A stretch of DNA of 5,893 nt from an uncultured Bacillota bacterium (GTDB taxonomy: Bacteria > Bacillota > Clostridia > Peptostreptococcales > Anaerovoracaceae). Positions 1 through 5,517 of the stretch are shown in pieces; within the stretch, counting starts at the first letter, position 1, and every line of letters starts with the position of its first letter. Below the pieces are notes generated by a model. The model saw only the letters and a list, made by a program, of their open reading frames with translations. It had not been told where the DNA came from and did no database searches. The position numbers and the translations under genes are program-made. The stretch covers positions 1 through 5,893 of the forward strand of contig CAMYWZ010000078.1 in the NCBI GenBank assembly GCA_947302945.1, read 5' to 3'.

Positions 1-1164
1 GGCTATGCTGGCCAGTTCCTTGTCGACATCTTCTTCAGAAGCCTGGATATCCTCGGCCTTTGCGATGGCCTCAAGAAGCATCCTGCCGTGAACGTTCTTC
101 CTTGCCTGCTCCTCGTAGCCCTTCTTGAGCTCTTCCGGAGAGCTGCCCATGTACTGGCAGTACATGTTGATGTCTATTCCCTGCATCTGTACCTGCTGAG
201 CGAACTGGTTGTAGAGCTGCTCGGCTTCGTCTGTTACCATTACGGCCGGGATGTCTATGGGGTTAGCCTCGCAGAGCTTGTCCATGACTGCGTTCTTTGC
301 GGCGTCTTCGTTGATCTTGTCGATGTTTTCCTGAGCCTTCTTAAGGATATCCGCCTTGAGCTCTTCGAGAGTATCGAACTCGCTGACATCCTTTGCGAAC
401 TCATCGTCCAGAGCGGGAAGCTCTTCCTTCTTGACTTCCTTGACTGTGCACTTGAAGACGGCTTCCTTGCCGGCGAGGTTCTCAGCGTGATAGTCTTCGG
501 GGAAGGTTACGACTACGTCTTTGGATTCGCCCTTCTTTACGCCTACGAGCTGGGCCTCGAAGCCCGGGATGAAGGTGTTGGAACCGAGGACGAGGGAGTG
601 GTCTTCGGCGGTGCCGCCTTCGAACTGTTCTTCCCCCACGAAGCCTTTGTAGTCCAGGACGACTGTATCGTCGAACTTGGCGGGCTCGTCGGAATCTATG
701 ATGCGGGCGTTGCGCTTCTGAAGGGCCTTGAGCTGATTGTCCACTTCAGTGCCTTCGAGCTTTCTGATCTCTCGTTCGGCCTTGATGCCCTTATACTCCT
801 TGAGCTGTACCTCGGGCGGTACGTCTACGGTGACTGTGACCTTAAAGCCCTTGCCCTGCTCGAGCTTTACGCCTTCTTCGAAATCCACGTTCGGCCTGTC
901 TATGGGCTCGAGCTTGTATTCATCGAGGCACTTGCTGTAATTCTCGTTGAGAAGGCTGTCTATAGCGTCGTCGAAGAATATTCCGGATCCGTATCTGGCT
1001 TCTATGATCTTTCTGGGAGCCTTGCCCTTGCGGAAGCCTGCCACGGTGATCTTGCCGCGGTTCTTCAGATATGCTTTCTGAATTGCTGCTTCAAATTCTT
1101 CGGCGGTAAATTCCATCGTGAACTTTACCTGATTGTTTTCTTTTCCGACATAAACGGGTGTCAT
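1..1164 (-). CDS. tig: Trigger factor, ribosome-associated chaperone and peptidyl-prolyl isomerase (partial, C-terminus missing)
   Basis: Trigger factor binds the ribosome next to the peptide exit tunnel, shields nascent chains in the cytoplasm and catalyses cis-trans isomerisation of prolyl bonds. Reading the minus strand from the ATG at 1164-1162 gives 388 residues in frame to the window edge; family members are about 430 residues, so roughly the last 40 are outside. All three domains are visible. The N-terminal ribosome-binding domain (about 1-115) carries the signature GFRKGKAP at residues 43-50. The FKBP-like isomerase domain (about 160-250) contains DYKGFVGEEQFEGG and GSNTFIPGFEAQLVG (194-208). 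The start of the alpha-helical C-terminal chaperone domain (about 260 onward) is rich in Glu and Lys. The start is supported by GGAGGA at 1176-1171, six bases upstream. The gene reads away from the CYTH gene and has its own promoter. In many Firmicutes clpP/clpX follow tig, but nothing beyond the edge can be seen. Identification is secure. Confidence 0.97.
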   Translation of the reverse strand, partial: MTPVYVGKENNQVKFTMEFTAEEFEAAIQKAYLKNRGKITVAGFRKGKAPRKIIEARYGSGIFFDDAIDSLLNENYSKCLDEYKLEPIDRPNVDFEEGVKLEQGKGFKVTVTVDVPPEVQLKEYKGIKAEREIRKLEGTEVDNQLKALQKRNARIIDSDEPAKFDDTVVLDYKGFVGEEQFEGGTAEDHSLVLGSNTFIPGFEAQLVGVKKGESKDVVVTFPEDYHAENLAGKEAVFKCTVKEVKKEELPALDDEFAKDVSEFDTLEELKADILKKAQENIDKINEDAAKNAVMDKLCEANPIDIPAVMVTDEAEQLYNQFAQQVQMQGIDINMYCQYMGSSPEELKKGYEEQARKNVHGRMLLEAIAKAEDIQASEEDVDKELASIA

Positions 1165-1207
1165 TGATGATCCTCCTAAAATAATGTACCTTGTAAGGCA
1201 TTTTTGA

Positions 1208-1236
1208 ATTATATCATAACAGTATACCTAAAACAA
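1208..1236 (-). promoter_or_regulatory. SigA-type promoter for tig
   Basis: On the minus strand the -10 box is a perfect TATAAT (1213-1208), preceded by TGA to give an extended -10 (TGnTATAAT). A 17-base spacer separates it from a weak -35 box, TTGTTT (1236-1231). Transcription should begin near position 1201, leaving a leader of about 36 bases before the tig ATG, with the ribosome binding site inside it. The perfect extended -10 probably compensates for the poor -35. Confidence 0.75.
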
Positions 1237-1250
1237 CGATAATTTTTAAC

Positions 1251-1279
1251 TTGCAAACGCTCTTTGTCCGTGCTAATAT
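1251..1279 (+). promoter_or_regulatory. SigA-type promoter for the CYTH-domain gene
   Basis: TTGCAA (1251-1256) and TAATAT (1274-1279) are separated by exactly 17 bases, the optimal spacing, and each matches the consensus at 4 or 5 of 6 positions. The predicted start of transcription is near 1286, about 23 bases before the ATG at 1309. The -35 boxes of this promoter and the tig promoter lie only 14 bases apart, back to back. Confidence 0.7.
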
Positions 1280-1308
1280 GCAATCTGTTTTACAAAACGG
1301 AGGAAAGC

Positions 1309-1950
1309 ATGGAAGTAGAAGTAAAATACGCGCTCGCGTCAGAAGAAACACTTGAGAGCATATGGAACGACAGCGCCTTAGAGGAGATCTCCGATATGAT
1401 GTCTTCAGAGAGGCTGCCCTTTCTGGCTGTCTATTACGATACAGACAGGATGTCGCTGAGAAAGGCGCACTACACCCTTCGCGCAAGGTCTGAGGGAAGC
1501 ACCGCTTTCGCCACGGTGAAATGGGGCGGCGGCACCAAAGGGGCTCTTCACAAGCGCGAGGAGATCAACGTAGCCATAGATCCGGAAAAGGTCGGCGAGG
1601 CGCCGGACATACAGATATTCAAGGGCTCTTCGGCATATAAAGAGCTGAAGCGGCTCACGAAAAGCAGCGTTTTAAAGCCCATACTGACCATGGAGTTCAC
1701 GAGGAGCCGCAGGCGCCTTGAGTATGAGGGCAATATCATAGAGCTTGCCCTTGATACAGGAAAGATCATCACGGACGCAGGCACGTGTCCTATCCTGGAG
1801 ATGGAGCTTGAGCACTACGCGGGTCCGAACGAGGATTCTGTAAAGGAACTCGGTCAAAAGATCGCTGAAAAGTACGGGCTTGTTCCCGAGAGCAGGTCAA
1901 AGTACTCAAGAGGCCTGAAGCTGATCACGGATAATACAGAGAGCAATTAA
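1309..1950 (+). CDS. CYTH-domain protein (triphosphate tunnel metalloenzyme family)
   Basis: This 213-residue protein belongs by motif to the CYTH/TTM superfamily, cytoplasmic enzymes that bind a triphosphate group inside a beta-barrel tunnel with a divalent metal. Family members include tripolyphosphatases, thiamine triphosphatases and class IV adenylate cyclases. The N-terminus opens with the hallmark ExExK (E2, E4, K6). Further family-like positions are YYDT (42-45), LRAR (57-60), TVKW (69-72), REE (83-85), the basic run around R132-R136, ELALD with D149, the acidic strand E164-E166-E168, and SKYSRG (197-202). The ATG at 1309 is chosen because GGAGGA (1299-1304) lies just upstream and ExExK then sits at the extreme N-terminus, as in the family. 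A longer reading from a TTG at 1264 would overlap the -10 box. The gene is monocistronic: it has its own promoter and a terminator just after the stop. The substrate cannot be read from sequence. Inorganic tripolyphosphate is the first guess, from known clostridial TTM proteins; adenylate cyclase is less likely. Confidence 0.88.
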   Translation: MEVEVKYALASEETLESIWNDSALEEISDMMSSERLPFLAVYYDTDRMSLRKAHYTLRARSEGSTAFATVKWGGGTKGALHKREEINVAIDPEKVGEAPDIQIFKGSSAYKELKRLTKSSVLKPILTMEFTRSRRRLEYEGNIIELALDTGKIITDAGTCPILEMELEHYAGPNEDSVKELGQKIAEKYGLVPESRSKYSRGLKLITDNTESN

Positions 1951-1952
1951 TG

Positions 1953-1981
1953 AAAAGGCCGGAGGCAAGCTCCGGTCTTTT
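1953..1981. terminator. Bidirectional intrinsic terminator between convergent genes
   Basis: The arms 1953-1964 and 1970-1981 form a 12-bp stem with a single G-T wobble, a GC-rich centre (CCGGAG/CTCCGG) and a 5-base loop (1965-1969). The outer four pairs are A-T, so each strand ends in a run of T: TCTTTTCTT on the plus strand and CCTTTTCATT on the minus strand. It starts two bases after the CYTH stop codon and lies 35 bases downstream of the lipoprotein stop on the other strand, so it probably ends transcription from both sides. Confidence 0.88.
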
Positions 1982-2015
1982 CTTGTGGGAATGTATACTG
2001 TGAAAGAATGAAACT

Positions 2016-3983
2016 TTACAGTCTGGATCTGCTGTCCGTATCGGGCTCGGTCTGCTGGGGCTGACCTGTTCCGTTCCTGTCGGACGGGGTCCTGCCGCGT
2101 CCGCCGCCCTGGTTTCCGCCACCCTGACTTCCTCCGCCCGGGAAGCTCCATCCGCCGCCGTCAGGAGTCTGACCGCCCTGGCCGCCTCCGGGGAAGCTCC
2201 AATCGCTGCCGCCCTGGCCATCGGGGGTCTGGCCGCCCTGGCCGCCGGGTGTTGTTCCACCCTGACCGCCTCTGCCCGGGAAGCTCCAGTTGCTGCCGCC
2301 GGAACCGTAGTTGGTGACCGCGCTGCTGATATCTATCGTTACTGTGGAACTGCCAACAGTTACCTTGCAGCTGCCGCCCACCTGGAGCTCCGGAGCCGTG
2401 AACGTTATGTTCTGGAAGCTCTTTGTAGCTGTTGCGCTGATTATCTCTTTGCCGCTGCTGTCCGCGATGACTATCCTGTCGCCTGCGTTTCCGCTGATAT
2501 TAGCCGACACCGAAGCCTGGCCCTTGCTTGAGCTTACAGCCTCGAGCATGCCGGAAGAACCGAACGCAAGCACAGTGCCTCCGCTTATCGTAAGCGACCC
2601 GTCATGGTCAAGAGCCGAATTGGGCTGGCCTGATTTGGGGCCGTCCACCGTGAGTGTGCCGCCGCTTATCGTAAGGTCTCCGTTGGCATCAAGACCGTCT
2701 CCGGCCGCGTCAACGTACAGCGTACCGCCGCTGACCGAAATGCTTCCGGTGCTGGAAGAGAACCTTCCCATACCTGGCCTGCCGCTGAGCGAAGAGGAGT
2801 CCTTGCCCCCTGCGCCGTTCAGGCCGTCGTCACTGGCCTTGACATTGATGGTACCGCCGCTGACGCACACGTTCACAGCTTCAATGCCTTCATAGCTCTT
2901 GCTGATGTCTATGGTGCCGCCGCTGATATCAAGATCGCTGTCAGCGTGCATGCCGTCGTCTCCGGAGGCAAGCTCCAGCTTTCCTCCGCTTACGGTGAGG
3001 TTCCCGTTGCTGTGCAGGCAGTCGTCAGCCGAGCTGATCTTTATCGAACCGCCGGTAACGGTGAGCGTGGTCTGCGCCTTGAGACCCTTGTAGGACTCGG
3101 ACGAAGAACTAAGCTTGTTCACGCTACCGCCGCCTGTAGTTACTTCCAGGCTGCCGCCGTTTACCGTAAGAGCGGTCTCGGACTGGATGCCGTCGTTTCC
3201 GGCAGCGATCTTTATCTCTCCGCCGTTTATGACTATGTTCGCCTTGGCCGCATCCTCGTCGTTGGTGGACCTGATGCCGTCCGAACCTGCCGTGATATCA
3301 AGGCTTCCGCCGTTTATCTCAACGTAATCCTTGCCCTGCAGCCCGCACTTTGCGGCGCTGACGGTGATATCGCAGCCGTCTATGACAAGGTCGTCCTTGC
3401 TTACTATTCCGTGTTTGTAATTGCCCTTCACGCTTATCGACCCGCTGCCCTCGAAGAACAGGTCCGCCTTGCTGAAGATGCAGGCATCGAGAGTCGAATT
3501 CGCTATCTGCAGATCGTAGGATCCGCCGTCGGAGAAGCTGTTCTGACTTCCCTCTTTCGCGTAGATATAGACGTTTGAAGCGGCTTGTATGAAGAGCGCC
3601 GGGCCTTCTGTGTTCTTAACGTCCGCGCCGTCCAGCACCAGGGTGACGTCCGCTCCTTTGGCATTGACTGTTATCATCCCGCTGTACGAACCGCTGAGCA
3701 GATAGCTCCCCCCCGAGCTTATCGTGGTTCCCTTAAGTTCAAGCGCGTTCCTGACGTTTGCACCCGAGCCTGAACCTGAAGCCGTCCCTGAAGAAGCTCC
3801 GCCTCCGGACAAATTGATCCCGCCGGAGGGCTCAGCGCTTATTCCCCTGACGCCCGGGTCTTCTTTTTCAAGACCACCGAGCACTATCTCGTCGAAAGCG
3901 CACGAGCTGAGACCCAAGACTAGGCACACGCTCAGCGCCGCCGCAATGAAGACTTTGAGTTTTCTTATCCCTTTTCTTTTCAT
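2016..3983 (-). CDS. Cthe_2159-like carbohydrate-binding beta-helix lipoprotein with Gly-rich tail
   Basis: A 655-residue exported lipoprotein, last gene of the VTC operon. Residues 1-28 form a lipoprotein signal: basic MKRKGIRKLK, a hydrophobic core, then LSSC with the lipidated Cys at 28. A flexible Gly/Ser linker (about 53-75) follows. Residues about 77-480 show the pattern of the Cthe_2159 family (formerly DUF4353): stacked beta-helix turns of the form (I/V)(S/N)GGxLxI followed by DDG-like acidic turns. The founding protein, from Clostridium thermocellum, has a pectate-lyase-like fold, binds polysaccharide and calcium, and showed no lyase activity. Residues about 490-555 look like a small beta-sandwich, and the last 95 are Gly/Gln/Pro-rich with three WSFPG motifs. 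There is no LPXTG motif and no C-terminal membrane segment, so anchoring should be through the lipid. The ATG at 3983 has GGAGG (3995-3991) seven bases upstream and starts 30 bases after the DUF4956 stop. The family is well supported; the ligand is unknown. Confidence 0.88.
   Translation of the reverse strand: MKRKGIRKLKVFIAAALSVCLVLGLSSCAFDEIVLGGLEKEDPGVRGISAEPSGGINLSGGGASSGTASGSGSGANVRNALELKGTTISSGGSYLLSGSYSGMITVNAKGADVTLVLDGADVKNTEGPALFIQAASNVYIYAKEGSQNSFSDGGSYDLQIANSTLDACIFSKADLFFEGSGSISVKGNYKHGIVSKDDLVIDGCDITVSAAKCGLQGKDYVEINGGSLDITAGSDGIRSTNDEDAAKANIVINGGEIKIAAGNDGIQSETALTVNGGSLEVTTGGGSVNKLSSSSESYKGLKAQTTLTVTGGSIKISSADDCLHSNGNLTVSGGKLELASGDDGMHADSDLDISGGTIDISKSYEGIEAVNVCVSGGTINVKASDDGLNGAGGKDSSSLSGRPGMGRFSSSTGSISVSGGTLYVDAAGDGLDANGDLTISGGTLTVDGPKSGQPNSALDHDGSLTISGGTVLAFGSSGMLEAVSSSKGQASVSANISGNAGDRIVIADSSGKEIISATATKSFQNITFTAPELQVGGSCKVTVGSSTVTIDISSAVTNYGSGGSNWSFPGRGGQGGTTPGGQGGQTPDGQGGSDWSFPGGGQGGQTPDGGGWSFPGGGSQGGGNQGGGRGRTPSDRNGTGQPQQTEPDTDSRSRL
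2094..2303 (-). repeat. Imperfect tandem repeats coding the Gly-rich WSFPG tail
   Basis: This part of the lipoprotein gene codes for residues 561-630. The unit WSFPG occurs at residues 566, 595 and 612, each followed by GG/GQGG runs, and TPGGQGG or TPDGQGG elements lie between. At DNA level the plus strand shows the same word, CCGGGAAGCTCCA or a close variant, near 2138, 2189 and 2276, with CTGACCGCCCTGGCCGCC-like blocks between. Unit lengths differ (29 and 17 residues), as expected if units were gained or lost by slippage or unequal recombination. The segment is probably disordered and extracellular. Confidence 0.8.
2550..3317 (-). repeat. Beta-helix rung repeats in the lipoprotein gene
   Basis: This stretch codes for residues 223-478, which hold about nine to ten successive rungs with a period of about 21-22 residues, with a few longer insertions. 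Rungs begin at I223, I252, V274, V309, V331, I353, V374, V417, I439 and I466, each with the pattern (I/V)xGG followed by alternating hydrophobic residues. Most are followed by an acidic turn, such as SDG, NDG, ADDC, GDDG, SDDG or AGDG, and then a small hydrophobic strand. The repeated DNA word on the plus strand is close to GCCGCCGCTGATATC. The Asp-rich turns line up along one edge and could bind calcium, as in Cthe_2159; that role is inferred. Confidence 0.75.
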
Positions 3984-4013
3984 AAATGTTCCTCCCCTTT
4001 TATACCCTGATTA

Positions 4014-4685
4014 TTATAGCTGCTCCGACGCGCTTTCCGCAAGGCTGCATATCATGACTTCGAGATTGCCGTTGCGGCATCTTATCTCGTCCATGAACTC
4101 CTTGATCTTAGAACCGTCGTTCATCTCTATCGAATAGTAAAGTTTGTACAGGCTGCCCATCTGCGTGGTCTTGACCTTGGAAAGCCCGTGCCTTTTGGTG
4201 TATTTCGCGAACAGATCGTCGAACTCCGTCATGTAGTTGAGGTTCTCCGGGACCAGCACCTGGAGCATGAGTTTCCTGTCGTCCGACATCGGCACTGTCG
4301 CTATGATGCACATGACCGCGGCAACTATGATGGTGAACAGGATCGCCAGTGCAACGTAGCCGCACGCGCAGGCAAGGCCTGAAGCCACCGCCAGGAAGAT
4401 GCTCACGATCTGCTTTGCGTCTCCGGGGATCGAACGGAACTTCACCAGCGAGAAAGTGCCGGCCACCGCGATGCCTGTGCCTATGCTGCCGTTGACCATG
4501 AGTATCACCGTGGTGACTATCATCGGTATGAGCAGCAGGCTTGTCCTGTAGCTCTTGGTAGCGTCAGTCCTGTAGGACGCGGCCAGGCAGGTTATGAGCC
4601 CGCACACCAGCGCCGCCGCCAGGCAGACCAGAAATGACGTAAGAGTGAAGCTGCTTCCGATTATCGATCCGAATATATTTGCCAT
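4014..4685 (-). CDS. DUF4956 family membrane protein
   Basis: A 223-residue integral membrane protein and the middle gene of the operon. Hydrophobic segments lie at about 13-37, 49-65, 68-82, 93-107 and 109-131. A soluble C-terminal domain of about 90 residues follows (133-223) with an alternating strand/helix pattern. The conserved family stretch is residues 66-92, GSIGTGIAVAGTFSLVKFRS followed by IPGDAKQI, in which a Gly-rich half-helix leads into KFRS and a polar re-entrant segment. The ATG at 4685 has GGAGGA upstream at the expected distance and begins 18 bases after the VTC stop codon; the lipoprotein gene starts 30 bases after its own stop. Proteins of this family commonly occur next to VTC-domain genes, and this context suggests a membrane partner for the polymerase, perhaps to move or anchor its product. 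No biochemical activity is known to me. The C-terminal domain should face the cytoplasm if the basic YRTDATKSYR loop follows the positive-inside rule. Confidence 0.88.
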   Translation of the reverse strand: MANIFGSIIGSSFTLTSFLVCLAAALVCGLITCLAASYRTDATKSYRTSLLLIPMIVTTVILMVNGSIGTGIAVAGTFSLVKFRSIPGDAKQIVSIFLAVASGLACACGYVALAILFTIIVAAVMCIIATVPMSDDRKLMLQVLVPENLNYMTEFDDLFAKYTKRHGLSKVKTTQMGSLYKLYYSIEMNDGSKIKEFMDEIRCRNGNLEVMICSLAESASEQL

Positions 4686-4703
4686 TATCGTTTCCTCCTT
4701 TTA

Positions 4704-5393
4704 TTATGCCGCATCCATCCTGAATGCCGTAGCTACTTTTGAGAATGTCTTTTTTCTTATTCCCAGGCTGTTTAATGCTTCCACCAGCCACAGCGGGTAG
4801 GCGTTTACAGCCTTTATCTCGAGTATCCTTGTGTCATCCCTGAAAAACAGCCTTCCTCCGGAGCCGTATTCGAACGAGAGATCGTCGGTCCTGTATCTCG
4901 TGTTCCTGTCCACGGTGATGCGCAGCGTATCGTCTTCTTTGCCGAAGTACCCTTTCCTCTCGTAGAAGATCATGATCGAGGGCTTCGGCCACTCGTAGCG
5001 CTTCATCGCGAAGTCTATCTCCCGCATTATCTGGCTTTCTTCCGGGCAGACGCCGCTATCCAGGTAATCATCGAGTTTCGCGGGTGTCGTCTGTATGCGG
5101 CGTTTATAAACTATGCCTTTATATTTCTTTTTCAGTTCCAGGAAGACCTTGCTGTCTTCGGACGGTATCCCGTAGGTCCTGATCCTGAGCTTTTCCTTGT
5201 ATGGCCTGCCCTCCTCGGTGACGTCTATCGATTCTCCGATCAGGAAGTGGCTTGGCTTGTCGAGGTATATGTTGCACACGGTGCTCTCGTCGTAAGGATC
5301 GTCCGTGAAGTGCTCTCCGATGAGTGCGAACAGGGCTTCCTGCTGCTTTGGGGTGATGAGGTATTTGTTTTCTTTTCTTCTGAATGTGAACAC
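4704..5393 (-). CDS. VTC-domain polyphosphate polymerase-like protein
   Basis: A 229-residue soluble protein, first gene of the operon. It matches the VTC domain, the catalytic tunnel of yeast Vtc4 that makes polyphosphate from the gamma-phosphate of ATP with Mn2+. Features seen are ENKY (E8, K10), the paired basic strand KLRIRTY (R70, R72), an ELKKKY strand (E86, K88), IVYKRR (R98, R99), YERKGYF (R146), LRITVDRNTRYR (R158), ILEIK (E192, K194) and a final FSKVATAF (K219). These basic residues and the acidic metal-ligand candidate E192 lie where the tunnel residues of the family are expected. The chain is a bare catalytic domain, with no SPX domain and no membrane segment. The start is a GTG at 5393, fixed by AAGGAGG at 5407-5401. 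Earlier in-frame starts would overlap the hairpin and the thioesterase gene, and the KY motif would no longer sit at the N-terminus. Polyphosphate as the product is inferred from the family, not proven. Confidence 0.9.
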   Translation of the reverse strand: MFTFRRKENKYLITPKQQEALFALIGEHFTDDPYDESTVCNIYLDKPSHFLIGESIDVTEEGRPYKEKLRIRTYGIPSEDSKVFLELKKKYKGIVYKRRIQTTPAKLDDYLDSGVCPEESQIMREIDFAMKRYEWPKPSIMIFYERKGYFGKEDDTLRITVDRNTRYRTDDLSFEYGSGGRLFFRDDTRILEIKAVNAYPLWLVEALNSLGIRKKTFSKVATAFRMDAA

Positions 5394-5400
5394 GCCATCT

Positions 5401-5407
5401 CCTCCTT
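5401..5407 (-). promoter_or_regulatory. Ribosome binding site that sets the GTG start of the VTC gene
   Basis: On the minus strand AAGGAGG is followed by seven bases and then GTG TTC ACA, the start of the VTC protein. An ATG inside the spacer (GAGATGGCG) is too close to the binding site and out of frame, so the GTG is the only well-placed start. Confidence 0.8.
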
Positions 5408-5445
5408 TCAGTATTAGTGTCCCTTTATCCAACTGCAATAATAGA

Positions 5446-5469
5446 CCCCGAAAGTTAAGGCTTTCGGGG
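5446..5469 (-). terminator. Hairpin, probable weak terminator after the thioesterase gene
   Basis: Arms 5446-5454 (CCCCGAAAG) and 5461-5469 (CTTTCGGGG) make a perfect 9-bp stem with a 6-base loop. It lies 48 bases after the thioesterase stop codon. On the minus strand it is followed by TCTATTATTG, which is T-rich but interrupted, so termination may be partial. On the plus strand no T-run follows. Because no convincing promoter lies between this hairpin and the VTC gene, some operon expression may come from read-through. Confidence 0.6.
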
Positions 5470-5517
5470 CATTCGGTGAAGAATATCGTCTTGTTTTGTG
5501 TTGAAAACGTGAAAGTG

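Noticed and set aside
88..1167. A 359-codon open frame on the plus strand opposite tig
   Set aside because: It is codon-aligned with tig, so it is open simply because tig avoids TTA, CTA and TCA codons. Its product is a Leu/Val/Glu-rich string with no family resemblance, and it has no ribosome binding site.
1264..1308. Longer N-terminus of the CYTH protein from a TTG at 1264
   Set aside because: It would place coding sequence over the -10 box, has no ribosome binding site, and moves the ExExK motif away from the N-terminus. The ATG at 1309 has a strong site.
2094..3317. Regularly spaced repeats considered as a CRISPR array or intergenic repeat
   Set aside because: The repeats are degenerate, lie in frame inside one gene, and translate into beta-helix rungs and a Gly-rich tail. 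There are no identical repeats with unique spacers.
2311..3578. Several plus-strand open frames opposite the lipoprotein gene
   Set aside because: They are antisense shadows of a GC-rich repetitive gene. They lack ribosome binding sites and code for Pro/Leu/Ser-rich strings that follow the repeats of the real gene.
5411..5438. Possible promoter TTGCAG (5438-5433) - 16 bases - TAATAC (5416-5411) for the VTC operon
   Set aside because: Transcription would start near 5404, inside the AAGGAGG ribosome binding site, so the message would be poorly translated. It is kept only as a weak possibility.
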